Positions 24,700 through 38,362 of a stretch of DNA of 64,000 nt are shown piece after piece (position 1 is the stretch's first letter; each line of letters starts with the position of its first letter). The position numbers and the translations under genes were made by a program. This DNA is from Fasciolopsis buskii (lineage: Eukaryota > Platyhelminthes > Trematoda > Plagiorchiida > Fasciolidae): assembly GCA_008360955.1 (NCBI GenBank), contig LUCM01004871.1:193352-257351 (forward strand), read 5' to 3'. The notes below the pieces were generated by a model. The model ran no database searches, was not told where the DNA came from, and was given only the letters and a program-made list of their open reading frames with translations.

Positions 24700-27400
24700 A
24701 CCCGGGCACGGGTGAGAGGTTGTGGTGGACAGATGGAGCACTTCCGTCAAGGTCAGCGCAACATTCAAACCTCAATTGTCGTGACCTCGTAAAGTACAGA
24801 CGAAAGTCATAGATCGGTGTAAGCATGTGCAGAGAGTGAACTGAAGCAGTGCAATCATATTCGTATAGTTGAGGCGATTGTCGCCCATGTCCTCGATCGA
24901 ACAATGCCAGAAGATATAACAATCTGGACAGGAGACAGGCAGGCGGGGTGGAGGTAAGAGGATGAAAGTGAATTAAAGGTGAATGAGATCACCATTTCGC
25001 CGTGAATGAGTCAGACCCATGCATATGCACAAATGGATTTACACATTCAGACAAGGTATACTACTTCCAAGATGGTGACGGTGATGAAAAACCAATGAGC
25101 ACAACTGACCAATTGACCAGGCCCAGGCAACAAAATTCGGACAGCTTGGATGAACTTTGTTGTCTCGACTGTTAAATCTCTGAGGTCGTCCGTTAACTAG
25201 ACATTACGAAGCATGGTTCCCCCCAACCGCATCACCCACCCAAATACGTACATGCATACATGCATGCACGCGTAAACACAAGCGCACAAATTTAAACATT
25301 CAACCTAACCGGTTAACAAAATCCAAAAGAGAGGGATCGTTTCAACCCATGCGAATAAACAAATCGCCCTCCAAGTTTGTCTTGTTGATCGCTTATCTCC
25401 ACACGCGGAGAGCAGCGTACTGTCTGACTTGGGTTTGAGGATTCAGACTTTGGGCCTTTGTGTTGATCCGGCCGATTGGACATAGAAGAAAACATGGGGC
25501 CAGACACCTGGCTATTGTTGAAACAGGACTCTGGTCTGGACGCTAGATTCATAAACTCTGATAGGATTTGCGAAATCAAAGTCATCTATTTTTAATCCGT
25601 AACACGAGGTAATCCGAAAGTCCTGTGGAAGCAAAGATCTCCCCGTACGCTCGCGTTAGTTCGGCAAAATAACGTGATACAAAAGTCGAAAGACAAACTG
25701 AGAAATGACTAGCCGAACCAGTTCTAAAACATTAATATCCAGTGGCATTATACTGTTGTCCTCTTCCGGTGCAAGCTTTTCGTATTGCGACAATAATAAT
25801 AATAATAGTAATAATAGTAATAATAATAATAATAGTACTGAATCTCTCATAGGTTGCGACATTTCATCGATGAAGTATACCCAAAAAGGGGTAAGGAGCA
25901 AATGCAGCGGTGAGCTGTTAAATTTAACAGCATTAAGGCGCAAACAGTCAGACAGGCGTGCAATCAGGGCAGGTGCAAGAGCGTTAGATAATAAAATTGA
26001 GTTAACTAAACATTTCCAGTCATCGTGGCACGATAAGACGAAAATTATCCATGACTCATAATCATCACAGTCACTATCAGCGAAGCCGAAAACGAAAAAA
26101 ATGCCCGATCTACCGGACCACTAGCCGCTGACGTAAGATTGCAATGCTACGGCTCACTTCGTTCTTACAATTGACTCTATTCTGACAAAGTTAGTGAATG
26201 TTTCTAAGGCCAAGCGAGTGCATTCGTAATATTTCCATTGAGCTCAAATTTCTGGATGCGGAACAAAAATGTATTTGTGGGAATTTGAAAACTGCTAACA
26301 GGAAATCGCATATTTTTCCTATCAAAGATCAAGTACTAAGGTGGGAACAATCATTTTGCTTCGGGTTATATGGTTAAGACTTGCTTGCCAAACAGAACAT
26401 CTGCCTTTTTTTAAGTCATCTTGATTTGGGGTGCAGTTACAACGTGAAAAAGGAGACTAAAGCAATCTGGATAAGAGTTTCCATTCGATATCGAATGTTT
26501 GCTACAATGAAGAGATAGGAGTAAATCTAGGCACCAGAACTGGGGAAGAAAAAACCGTAGGGAAGCCAAACAAACATGATGATAGTATCATTACGGGACC
26601 ATTTTTCATTATCCTTCGGAATGATTATTTAGAACAGTGTAGATACAATTTGGAAATAAATAAACCCTTGTCCTTCTTGCATAATAAGTGGCAAATGCCT
26701 TGAAGAACGTGAGGGCAATTTACAGACGATCTATGCACTTTGCATGAAAAATGCGTTAACATATCATACAAAATTGATCACGTTTCGGTTCGTTGAGGAC
26801 GAGATAACAATGAGCCAGTCAGGTTATCTTTCGGAATAATCCAAGCATAATATTTAATTTAATTCCGAAAAGAAGAGAACCACAGTACAGCAGAACAACG
26901 TCGATAAACAAAATTTAATAATGCAGAGTTTGCTGCATCTCACAATGAACTTGGTGAGACTGCCGAAGCAGATTTGGCACGATACAGTGAGAATATTTGG
27001 AGTTATAACTCTAGCACAACGAATGAAAAAATTCATTTTCTACATGTCAGTCCAGATTCTTCTGATGTTGAATTGCTGAAATACTTAACAAATGTTAGAT
27101 AAATCAAAAAGCTACCATTATTACAAAAGTCATTGCAGTTTCGGTAGCCTCCGACTGTGGTTCAGCCAGCCTGACCTAAAGTAGGATACGGACACGTCTT
27201 TTGGACAAACCTTAAGGCGCATCACGCGTGAACTGTCGAGCCCAGTTACCTGAATTTGTAGTCTATTGTGTACTTCCTTGTTAGGTTTGATCATTAGAAA
27301 AGATGTACATTCTAACAAATACCTTGAAAGCCTAATTAGGGCGAGAGATATCTAGAGGTTGGCCGCGGTACACAAACTGGTGTTCGGAAATTGTAAAACT
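24700..27400. other. No gene recognised apart from an AAT repeat
   Basis: Nothing supportable beyond the AAT microsatellite and short frames without signatures. Confidence 0.45.
25791..25838. repeat. (AAT)n microsatellite with AGT variants
   Basis: About fifteen AAT/AGT triplets; they give poly-Asn or poly-Leu in chance frames. Confidence 0.9.
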
Positions 27401-27407
27401 ACCGAAG

Positions 27408-27482
27408 TAGCCATAGTTGCCGAGTGGTTAGGACGACGATATTCCCTAAGATTCCGCTAATCGGTTTTCGATTGTTCACAGG
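27408..27482 (+). repeat. tRNA-like relic (Ser/Leu-type A box)
   Basis: 'gttgccgagtggttagg' at 27416-27432 is a good match to the A-box arm of serine/leucine tRNAs. A weak B-box-like 'ggttttcgattg' follows at 27462-27473. No cloverleaf can be closed, so this is a pseudogene or the head of a tRNA-derived SINE. Confidence 0.4.
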
Positions 27483-30400
27483 TGCTAGTGACATTCTAAT
27501 TATGATGCTGTTATTATGGTGTCATTTCGGAATTCGAATTTTGGGACACTGATGAGAACAGGAAAGCACAAGGGGTAGGTTTAATGTGGACTCAAAATTC
27601 TTCTTTCTGATCATAAGGACATTTTGGCCAAATTGGAAATAACTGGCACTCACTTCTGGACAAACTAACCTATTGTATTAAGTGAGTCAATCTTTGATAT
27701 TTATCTTCTATCTGTTGGTCGACAAAACGAAATTTCTTGTAACATATTGTAGTAATTCTTGCGGATTTCTCTTACGAACTACATCATGTTATTTCAAGTA
27801 AAGTACAACAAAAGCTGGAATAAACATTCTTCGAGGTTTCTGAAACAGCCAACGATCAGTAAATCGATCAGTCGAACAACTCAGTGCTAATTTATGTCGA
27901 CTCCATCGGAGAAACTCATTGTTTTTTTGTCATTCGATTTCTTGCTAATCATTGGCACGCATGTATTCATTCACTCACTTACTTACGCATATGATTACAT
28001 ACATCGAATCGCGCGAAAGTCTAATTTGAAATAAAAGAAATTCCGTCAAATATTTTGTTTTTATTTTATCTCTCTCTGTATCAAAATGTTATTATCAACC
28101 TGGCAGGAATTTTATTGATATGTAAAAACGAAAAAACCGTTAGGTGACCAAATTGGAATTTGGTGAAAGCAAAGGAAGTAGTTCGTATCGCAATCGGATT
28201 TATTGCTCTGAAATTTCATTCATTTGATAAGCAGAATCTAATAACTTGAATAGTCCTCGTAAAAGTTTTTTCGTGATTAATAAACACGGTACATACGGAT
28301 CTGCGTTGATGACAGAGACACTCGAAGCAATTGTTGTATTTCTATTGATTGACATTTCTGAACATGCTTTTACTCATAGATAATGAAATCGCCATGAGAA
28401 CTGCGGTTCGCATTAGCTGGTTCTATAGTTGATCTAGTTTGTCAATGATCAGATTAATGTCCCCGGAACCCAGACTCCGGGAGAAACGGTGCTACTTCAT
28501 AGTCTTTCTACGGCTCGAGTACAGGGCATCACATTCACCAGTCCATCTTCGCAGACTGAGATTAAATAGTTCAACAAACGGGCGGGATCGTTGTTCTACT
28601 TTAACACAACTTACTGGAAGTTTTTCAAGTATCCAAAGTAATCATTTATGAGGTGTCCGTTGAACTCGGCCGTTGGATGAACCACAAGTTAACTCTTGCA
28701 GGGCTGCAGCGGCCGAATAGTTTCAATGGGTTTGTCGAATTCTTTGGGACGATTACATGCGATGCTTTTCCCTGTCAGAATTATCATAATTTGGCCTCAA
28801 ACACTTGCCGAACTCAAGAAAGTCTCGGATCATATATGTACAAATTTCTTGTTTCCGCAGGTTGGTGACGTGAGTTTATACGAAGTTTCGGGCAACCCAA
28901 CACTTCATTTCTTTTAAAATTTTCTTCCATTTAATCATTATTGTAAGCCTGCATCGGATAGTAACTCATGGTCACACCAATTTCAATCTGAAACACAAGA
29001 CATTAGGACTTTACTTTGAGTTCTTTAACTCGTGCTTTCCTGTTGAACCAATATCTTCATCGACGGATTGGTAAGCATTTTGGGGAAATTATTCCGATCG
29101 ACTATCCTAACTTCCCTCGTCAGCTATGACGTTGTTCAGGCGGGCTTTTAGTCTCCCTGGTTAAGTGCAGGATAGAGCCAAACGTCGTTATGACTGGCAA
29201 ACTAAATCCGAAAGGTTAAATTGCTCTCGTTGTAAGTTCGTGTTTCTAGAACGATACGGCATGCATGAATATGCCAAGAAAACGGACTGATAGCCAGATA
29301 AGCGACAACAGAAACAGGACAGAAATTTATCTGGAATATGAGGAAAACCATTACAGAAGTTTGAGTCTCTGGTAGGGGACCGTTTTAACAGGCGATCTAC
29401 ATTCCATGATGCGGTGTCGGTTAAATAGCGTTATCCTGGCTTCGAAACCCAAGGCCAATTTGCCAACGAAATGGTTGTCGTACTGTCAAAACATTTACCG
29501 GCCGTTCAGTGGATGTGACTGCACAACCGATATACAAAACTGGTCTTCAGATGTGTAAGACATAGTTGGGTGACCAATGCCCCACAATTTTCGTGATTAA
29601 CAATTCAACAGAATCACCGGTGAAGCAGCCCGATCGGTAATGAGAAATACGATCGTTACTTCGAAAGCTTCACATCAGCAGATCTGATTCGCTATCCTTC
29701 AGCGCTACTAAATTAGCTGGAATTGAAGGGATCGCTCTGTTAAATAGCAGACGAAAACCTAGGCTGGTCTTTTTAACGAATCAACAAAATTCCTATTTAG
29801 CGGTAATACTGATACTTGCCGAATCACTGAGAACCGGTCCGGACTGTCGGGGTTTCCAAGGTGTTGGAGTTACTTTCCGTCACCCCAAGACTAGGTCCCG
29901 ATCGGGAAATGGTGAAGATATTCTGCTGATAAGTTCTCACAACCCGGATAAAACAGTGACACACTGTGTTCCTGTTTGCCCATGGAGATTTTCATACTGA
30001 TTCTGCACAATGAATCGTTGAAATACGTGTTTTTTTTTGTCTTTTAATAATCTCTATCCGTCGTTTAATAGTTGCTGGTTTTATTTCAGAGTGTACTGAA
30101 CAATCGTGTCTTGGGCTGAAAGGTACATATTTATACAAGGAAATCACACTAGTCGACAAAATCTGCACTTGGTTTTCTTCCCGTTGACCATGTGTGTTGT
30201 CCACAGAATGTGCATTCGTTCCAGTGAAGATCAGAAGTTTAGATATTTTCTGAACCGCGCACGTCTTTTCCAACCGGTACTACCCAATGAACAGCTTTGC
30301 CGGTTAACCAGTAGTTTTCGAAATCACCAGATAGATTTCATATTATACGAATCTGTCAGGTTGAATTTTTCCCCAAAGGCGAGCTTACATTTTTACAAAT

Positions 30401-31353
30401 GTTTTTATTTCATGCGAAGACTACACTGTGAATATTATAATTTTACCTCCATTAACTTATTTTTTTGATGACAACAAAGCTTTTCTATGGTGAAAATCCC
30501 TGAAACTGCTGGGTTTTCCTCATGAGATCGATCACTCGAATTTCGGGGATCACAAGTGCTCACAGACAATCAATCTCTACTTCCAGCAGGATGCTAACGA
30601 TTTTACGAAATTGCCCAGCTTATTGCATTCGTATTGAAGAAAGAAAAAGAAAATCAAGGGGAAACGAAAGAAATGAAAATGAGAAATTCCGTTTTGCCTA
30701 AAAGTGAAAACGTACTACCTTTGGTAGGATTGGAACCCATCTTTGCACGTCACTCATCCATCTATTACTTGTTCATTTTTACAACAGAACGTATGAAATA
30801 CACGCTCAAAATGGGTAAAATGAGGTGTTGCAAATGACCGGGCTCCATTGTTCTGAGGTGCAATGCACTGAATTGATGATTGTAGTCACATATCGAGGTT
30901 ATGGCAAAGAGAAGGGAACAACGCGTTCCTGTGCCGCGGCCACACGATGGGAGGAAGGATACAGTTTTATCCAGTTAACATACAAGATAATAATGTAACA
31001 GAATGACAATACTGGGTTCGTGTGAATAAGTATCACACAACCTAGATCTGATAGCCTCAGGTGAATTGACAGATGCCCCAAGTAGCTGAGCGATAACAAT
31101 ACTTTGTATTGTAATACCAACAATAGGAAAAGGTGTAGGTGCTAACAAGGGTCACGGTGGCATGGGAATTCAAATACCCGGGAAGTCCCGTTCCACTGAA
31201 CCAGCTGCTGGTTCATTCCACCTGTATCAGCTCACGATAAGATCACTGGATTGTACCATGATCATACTGTTCCATTACTTATTTTTGTATGACTCTGATG
31301 CTTAACCATCCTAGCGGCCGGGATTTAGAAGACTTCGAAAATTAAACCTCGAT
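27483..31353. other. No gene recognised
   Basis: No recognisable coding sequence or mobile element. A strong acceptor-donor pair around nine bases at 28861-28869 is described among the findings. Confidence 0.45.
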
Positions 31354-31424
31354 CGGTGGTAATCAAGCGGTTAAGCTGACAGAGTTTGGATGTGAAAGTT
31401 TTGATTTCGGACCGTTTCACCATA
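31354..31424 (+). repeat. tRNA-like relic
   Basis: 'tggtaatcaagcggttaagc' (31357-31376) resembles an A-box arm, and 'tgatttcggacc' about 25 bases further on resembles a decayed B box. The acceptor stem is not recognisable. It could be a chance match. Confidence 0.3.
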
Positions 31425-32591
31425 AGTTACTATCTTAACTTTCAGTCCACTACTGACCAACCTATGCCGTTACATAGACTACTAAAAAGTCTGTACATTA
31501 TGGTTCACAGCGTTTTCACTATGTATCCCGAAGGTCTGTAATGTTCCATCATTCTCGTTAATCTACAAGCAGTACAATAAGGAACAACGAATTCGAAGCT
31601 TATTACGTCAGTCACCTTGGCACATTGAAGAATCACACAAACCTAAAATGTGCAGGCTGACTTATCTTCTTCGGAATAGTCCATTGGCTAGAGTTTTTGT
31701 CTGGTTTATCGTCTCAAGGAAATACCTTTATTTATCTTACATTCATTACCTATTTCAGCTGGTGTCTATCTGCGTGGGTACGCACAACGCAAAACTAACT
31801 TCCTATAACGTTCAGATAGACTGATTAAACTAAGCGTAGCAATGTGAATTCCAATTTCGCCGAACCTAACTGCAGTATTGCTATTGTATTATTCCTACAC
31901 TAGTGGATTTATACTATGAAGAAATCGACACCGATATGCCGACAACTTTTGCATACCATCCGTTAGCAATGCACACGATTTCTGACAAGCACAGGAGAAT
32001 CAAATCAACGGTTATATCGCTTCATTGAACTGAAATCGATGATCCGTAGCTAACATGCGAATGATAAAAAAGACTAAAATCCGTGCACCCCTAACAGGTT
32101 TTGTCGTAAGCGAGAAAACTCAATTCGATAGACAATCGCCCAGTTGGATCACAAATGTAGCTATGTTGTTGTTGTTGTTGGTGTTTTTTAAGCTATCGCG
32201 GAATTTTCAGAACACATTGGGATCTTCATTCAGAAGCACGGCTTCGTTCACTCGTTCTGATTCCGAAAGTTTAATGTCGAGACGAATGTCCAGGTTGGTT
32301 TTCTATCATGAGAAAAAAAGATAAAGTGATGGAAAGTAGTCTTGAGTGATACCGACCCTCCTGGGGAACTCGAGGTAAGAACTGTCACATTTAGAAACTC
32401 GGCTTTGATTGTTCGCAAAAAAAGATTGATTACCACCACAATCCTAAGAGGCTATTATGTTTGAAGCATAACTCATTCAATTATAATGAATTATTTTTTT
32501 ATAATTCTCTGGCCTTTTGAACAACTGTACCTTAACAGCGAACTGAAATGTAATCGACGATCTATCCAAAACACATTTCCTAGCGAAGCCA

Positions 32592-32676
32592 AACGGGAAA
32601 TTCTTTCAACCTCAGCGGGACATCAGCAGCACATTTCGCAACGTGTGCTCTACCAGGTGAACTAAGAGGCAATCGT
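32592..32676 (-). repeat. tRNA-like relic
   Basis: On the minus strand 'tagttcacctggtagagcac' is a near-consensus D-arm/A box. The following 55 bases have tRNA-like length, but the B box is very weak. Probably a tRNA pseudogene or SINE head. Confidence 0.35.
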
Positions 32677-33868
32677 CCGGAATGTGCTAGTAAGTCTCAT
32701 CTGAAGATCACTGATCAATCAGTCAAACTTACAAAAGTGCATCCCCAAAAGCACAGTGAAATTACCGTGGTTGGACTAGTAGAGCGGGATTTCCGTAGGA
32801 ATTAACCGTGATGCACTGTTACGATTGGTCATGAAATTTTAACTTGAGAAGTTAACAAATTGTGCACAAATCCCAAAGTATCGAAAAAGCGTGATGGGTG
32901 GCGATCATGCTTGGCCGAAGTTGGAACAATTCAAGCAATTATCAACTTGGACATGTGAAAATGGAAGTCAATTTTCAGTCATAATTCCAACCACTTCTGT
33001 AACACAGTGGCTTAGGTTTCATTTAGACATGTCGTCCTTAGAGTAGATAAGATTTTCCCAAACAAAATAATCAAGCGCCTAACAGGTAGACAGAACTCGC
33101 CGACCAGACAATCCCAATGATATTGCAAAGCTCACGTTCAGCGGATGCACACTCTTCTGGTTTTCCCTATAACTCATTGTTATCGTATCCCATCCTGAAG
33201 TAATTCTTGATTAAAAACTCGAAAATATGTAATCATACGAGCTGTTAACAAAGTTTTACCGGAAGAATGTAAAATTAACAAGAGTTATAGTACTACCTTG
33301 ATTTGTGAGTGGATGATCCCAATTTTAGTCACAACTAATCTGTTTTCCCACTTTACGGATGACAATAGACCTCAACGTGACAGCTAGCTAGTTTCATTCT
33401 TCCTACTGGCCACCAGAATGACCGCAGATAACGGACCCTACTGAGTATGTCAGTCTGTTATGATGTGTGCAGTCACAAACTCACACGTGCACAAAAGCGA
33501 CCGAACTAGGGAAAGGTCATTAAATTTGCTATTATTCAATCGATTCATGTCTACCTATAAATCTATGTACTTTAAAACAGTCGTCCATATCATGAATTTC
33601 ACGTTGATCACGATACGAATTGGTTAACGGGAGCTCAAAAGATTGAGCAGATGACAATAGTTTCCCATTGCCTATAGCTCAACAGTATGAGATGGTAGAA
33701 TAAAATTGATCGGAAATTTCCCACCACAAGTGAGATTCAATGACATTTTCACGGCAAAATGAACTCGTGAAGCACATCAGTCGACATCGAAAATAACCTG
33801 TTGGAAATGAATCGCTGACAAAGATATATTTATGTATGAGTGAAAATATCTGCAGTTCAGGTTGCATA

Positions 33869-34170
33869 TTTTTAGAATTGAGAAGGCGTACATTGAGTCA
33901 ATACGTTTATCGTGGCGTTTCGATGCAAACTAGGACTCGTTGTCAAACGTGAATGAGTGATTGAATGGGATCGCTAGTTCCGCTCGGTTTTGTGCACTCT
34001 CCGTCTGTTTGTCTCTCTATTCTGCATCCGGGTCTTGTTACGTCATCAAAACCGAACGGAACTAGCGATCCCATTCAATCACTCATTCACGTTTGACAAC
34101 GAGTCCTAGTTTAGATCGAAATGTCACGATAAACGTATTAACTCAGTGTACGCCTTCTTAACTCTAAAAA
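33869..34170. mobile_element. 302-bp foldback element with 123-bp inverted arms, TA flanks
   Basis: The left arm 33869-33991 and the right arm 34048-34170 are reverse complements with nine mismatches in 123 bases and no gap. The 56-base spacer is 33992-34047. Both ends read TTTTTAG inward and are flanked by TA (33867-33868 and 34171-34172). The TA could be a target duplication of the Tc1/mariner type, though the local sequence is AT-rich. Eight of nine mismatches lie in the outer half of the arms, apart from one close to the spacer; 55 inner bases are identical. No transposase frame is present, so it would be a non-autonomous MITE or foldback element. If transcribed it would form a long hairpin. 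Confidence 0.75.
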
Positions 34171-34612
34171 TATATATGTAAATATCATGGACCTGTAGAT
34201 TCACAATCCTACGGGCTGATGTCGAAGGCACACAGACACACAGCAACTTGTTAACGGTTCTTTCAAGTTTTCAAACATCATGCTTCAACTATTCTGAAAT
34301 TCTTTTATCCCGGCATTAGCTACTGTCATGAATAGATATCAACAGGTTGTTTTTCGACAAATCCTGGTGATAACCTTCAAGTGCGGACATTCCAGTTAAG
34401 GACCAATGGTTACTTGCTAGAACTGAGCAGGCCCAAGTCATCCACCACAGCGGACTTTCGGCAATTTGGCTACCAGATTAGGAGTTCCCAATGCATCAAT
34501 CAGCATCCACTAGATAGAACTCACAGGCATGATTGACCAGGCATGCCATGTGCTTGTGCAATTTGGGTGGGTAACCATTGGTCCTAAAGTGAAATGTACA
34601 AACACAGTTCCC

Positions 34613-34705
34613 GGTGGCCTTCTGGCTCATTCGGTAGAGCGCATGGATAACACGTACATGATTTGGATCCGTGCTTGGATTCTGATCCCGCCGAGGTCTG
34701 GATCA
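34613..34705 (+). repeat. tRNA-derived SINE-like relic
   Basis: 'tggctcattcggtagagcg' (34623-34641) is an almost perfect tRNA D-arm/A box. A B-box-like 'ggattctgatccc' follows at 34677-34689, which is a usual tRNA spacing once an insert is allowed. There is no closing acceptor stem and no hammerhead downstream, so this is a different tRNA-derived family from HH-SINE. Confidence 0.55.
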
Positions 34706-35165
34706 ATCCTAAACTTCAATCAGTTCAAATTAGGATAGAACCAAGTGAAATACATCTAACTGCTACTCAAATTATGCCCTCATCGACTGACTTCCATGCG
34801 AATTTGGACGGACTGACAAAGATGGGGTCTACTAATTTTGTGTACATTGCACAACGTAACCGTCAAACCTGACAGTCACAATCACGGAGTGAACTGGAGA
34901 AATGCTGCAGATAAACTGGCTTTTAGACAGACAACTCGAATTTATAGCTTCCTGTATTGTTCGTAAATATCATAACCTTGTCGGATATTTTACATTTTTC
35001 TAATAAAAAACACAAATACCAAATAGAACAACAGATTCATTTCCCCATTTTCAATCTCTTCATGCATCGTATCTTTTGCTTTCTTCATTGATGAAAGGTA
35101 AAGTGCACCATTTTCAGAAATCAGGCAGCGACCAACTAGAGCTTGCCAAGTAGAGAAGTTGATTG

Positions 35166-35260
35166 ACCGTGGGAGGATCGAAATATGTAATCTTCGGATT
35201 GGAATTTCCGCTTTTTAGCCACCTGACCAGCGCCGAGCCTCTTACCTACTGAACCATGTG
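35166..35260 (-). repeat. tRNA-derived SINE-like relic
   Basis: On the minus strand the A-box-like 'tggttcagtaggtaagaggc' (35257-35238) is followed about 55 bases on by 'tttcgatcctccc', a degenerate B box (35184-35172). The intervening distance is longer than in a tRNA. Probably a second member of the family seen at 34.6 kb, but the sequence is too diverged to be sure. Confidence 0.45.
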
Positions 35261-35542
35261 TAAATTCCAAAATAGATTTCAGTCAAGTTGGGTGGATCCA
35301 TCCCACAGACGGGGCAAAATTTCAGAAAATGTTAGATGAAAAATAAAAACCGAAAGGTACATGAACAAACATGGGTTACCATCTTTCTTATTTCTTTGAG
35401 AACTGGCTGAGTTTATTTTCAAAAGTAACATCATTTTCATTCCCCTTAGCTATTTGACGAAGCGACAATATTTCTCCGGACATATTTCACAATCCTGTTT
35501 TCAATTCTACAGAAAAAGTTTCTAAAATGGTCAATAGACGTT

Positions 35543-35560
35543 ATATATATATATATATGT
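35543..35560. repeat. (AT)n microsatellite
   Basis: Uninterrupted TA run. Confidence 0.85.
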
Positions 35561-36176
35561 TGATGCGTGTTTTGTGTACGCACATTTGTCAAAAAAGACT
35601 ATTCAGTACACAAGATCAATTACGAAAAAACGTGGTTGAGGAACGGATGGAATTCCAGGTAATTCTAAGTGCCCCAAAAGGCTTCATATAACTTGTTGTA
35701 GCGAATAGATCTTGTATTTGGTAAAATGTCAGTAAATTTGGCATCAATGTACACTGGCCCCGAAATCTCTTCGTGTCTCTAAGTATTTTACGTTTAGTTC
35801 CCCAAATGTTGTTTTAGCCGAGTCAATTGCCCCTGTGGAAACCGCGAGTGTGTCTGGCGCCAAGCGTCCCAGTCCCGATTAGTCTAAGTAGAGCAGAAGC
35901 ACAGATATAAAAAAATACGTTACAAGCCGTTGCACACATTACCCTAACCCTAAACCGTACAAGGGCCAATCGGAACACCGGCCGACACATTTACCTTTAG
36001 AGTCACACGAACAGTAGCGTCACACAGACCATCTGACTGAAATCGGATTTTTTGCTTTGGACAGTAAAAGTGCATGGAGAATAAATTCGACCTTAATGAT
36101 CGTCTGAACGTCAATGTGAATGACGTCAAACGGATATCGGAATTAGAACAATAGGGTCACATCATAGGAGTGCCAG

Positions 36177-36236
36177 TCGTAGTAGTAGTAGTATTAGTAG
36201 CAGTGGTGGTGGTGGTGATAGTAGTAGGAATAGCAG
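36177..36236. repeat. Interrupted (GTA/GTG)n tract
   Basis: GTA, GTG and AGT triplets; the minus strand gives a Thr-rich chance frame. Confidence 0.85.
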
Positions 36237-38362
36237 TAGAAAGTAGGTCACAGACATGTCGGCTTTTGTCTGATTCGAGTGTCGTACAGTGTACTTCACG
36301 AATCGATTGAGTCTTGTAGCCTAAATAGGTTGACTCCAAACAAAAGTGAGTAGAGGAAATGAATTGACAAAAATAAACCACCGGTACAAACCGATCTATG
36401 ACAGCATACTGACCAAACTGCCCCTAGTGATATGGATTACGTGCGGTGAGTAGCAAACAAACTGTTCAGAACTGATCTAAATAACCCAAGTATTTGTATA
36501 TTGAAGAAAAATTGCACTGTTAGTCTTGTGCCACTAAAAATCAATCAGGTGATTTCAGTCTGACTGTTGAGAGTCCGCCTATATGGGATCATTAATCTGT
36601 GTCAGATCATAATCTTTCTCCATGTGGTTTGATCCCCATTTAGAGTAGGTGAATGTGCCTTGTCTGAAGGTCCTTCAATGAACTGCTCTAACAGTCACAC
36701 AAAAGGGGACCATATATTTTCATAAGTGAGTTAGACTGTCAAGTGATCAGCGCTATGATTTTTAAATCTGATGATTGCACATTCCAATCCACCCATAGTT
36801 GGCAACAATTTCCCACTTGGAAAATCCTAGGTAGTGATAATCTTCTCTTAAGAAACAAATATTCTTTCCTGTTTCCATTTATAAGAAAGTTGAAAGAAAA
36901 ATTATTTTCCAAATGCATTTTGCTCATCCATTTCAAAAGCATTAAGACACACTAGGTACAGTATGTCAGGCGTTTAATGCAGAACAGGAATGAAAAAAAC
37001 AGTACTTGTATACGGAAGAAAAATACCTACCGTCATAATTTGTCGGAAGAACCGTTACACAGAAACCATTATGATTCCACGCAAGTGCTTCTGATAAGAT
37101 CTCGTCAGCCATATCAACAACTAATTGTGAGAAAATGCGGTACTAGTGGTAAAAGTCATTTTGAACCCAATGATACGAGGCTTGAAACTTTCTGTCTTTG
37201 TAAACATTTTCCATCTGTCAACGTTCTGACACTAAAAACAAAGATGAACTGTCTTTCTTCATACAAATCAAAGATCATTCTTCAACAGGATAGCAGAATC
37301 TCAAAAGAAACACGATTTTTTGTTTACTCCGTACTGGCCATGCGAACTTCATAAATCTAAACAGTGACTCAAGAACTGCCTTTTGTATAACGGACTGAAC
37401 TTGGTGAGATGTCAAAATTAAGGAAGAAACATCCCAAAACCAGTTATTTCGTGGTTCTGCCAACCGCCCATCGTCGATGTCTTCCAAACCGACTATGAAA
37501 TACACGCGATCGAGAAAGCCAGATTCACAAATGAGGATATCACAAAACCTAAGCGAGGAATCTCATATGATACCCGATTTTCCAAACCTGGTTCACTATT
37601 TTTTTCTGTCGATTGTTTTGATATTTACATTACCAAACGATCAACGTAACAGGTGATTTTCTCTTTCCGATAGCACTTCGGTAGGAACCGCTTTCTGAGC
37701 TGTTATGTCTAACCTGTTGTTCTTTAGGTAGGATTTCTAACGATCAACAATATATAGACTAATGAAACCTGGAAAATCGATGAATGAATATGCTTCCGAA
37801 GCACACTGAACGACCCACTGACACAGTTCTACATTTTCCTCATTAATAACATGCTTGTTTGTTCGTTTATTTAGTGTGTGTGCGTGTGTGCATTCGACAT
37901 TGCTCACGTGCTGCGAAATGACCTTGGACTAACAAGTCTCCCAAGCTATTTGTTGTGAGGCCGACTATGTACACGATTCACGAACTGAGGTCGAAAACCG
38001 TGTCCGATCGCCAGTGAGTAATATAGAAGAAAGCTGAAATTCAACGTCTAAAAGTACCGATTATCGGACGTCTGAACATCATCCGTGGAAATTAGTCCGT
38101 GCGAGACCTCGAGCAGAAAAACATATTTCGTTTTTCCTTGCTTATAGTTGTCAGCTTGTCCTTCAGTACTAGCTTCGATTCTCATAACGGTTTGACTGTC
38201 AGCTATCCGCTAATGAAATGTCTAGCTTCCGTACTAGTAGAAGGCTTTGGAAAATCTGTTCGATTTTAATTATGTGACTAGCTCCTTCGAGGTGACAAGT
38301 CGGCTTCTTGGGTGTCTCCGATCTTTGTCAAGGACTACATAATGCAGAGTAGAGTCATTGCG

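Larger units (their letters stand above)
34173..38289. other. No gene recognised; tRNA-like relics and simple repeats
   Basis: This stretch contains two tRNA-like relics (34.6 and 35.2 kb), an (AT)n tract, a GTA-rich tract and about two and a half telomere-like CCCTAA units at 35938-35956. Several 60-125 codon frames show no domain signature. Confidence 0.45.

Noticed and set aside
27551..27575. CTGATGAG followed by GAAA on the plus strand
   Set aside because: The four bases between cannot form stem II, and there is no stem I partner.
35938..35956. Telomere-like CCCTAA units
   Set aside because: Only about two and a half units, too few to call an interstitial telomeric repeat.
36766..36790. 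CTGATGA on the plus strand
   Set aside because: No GAAA at a usable distance.
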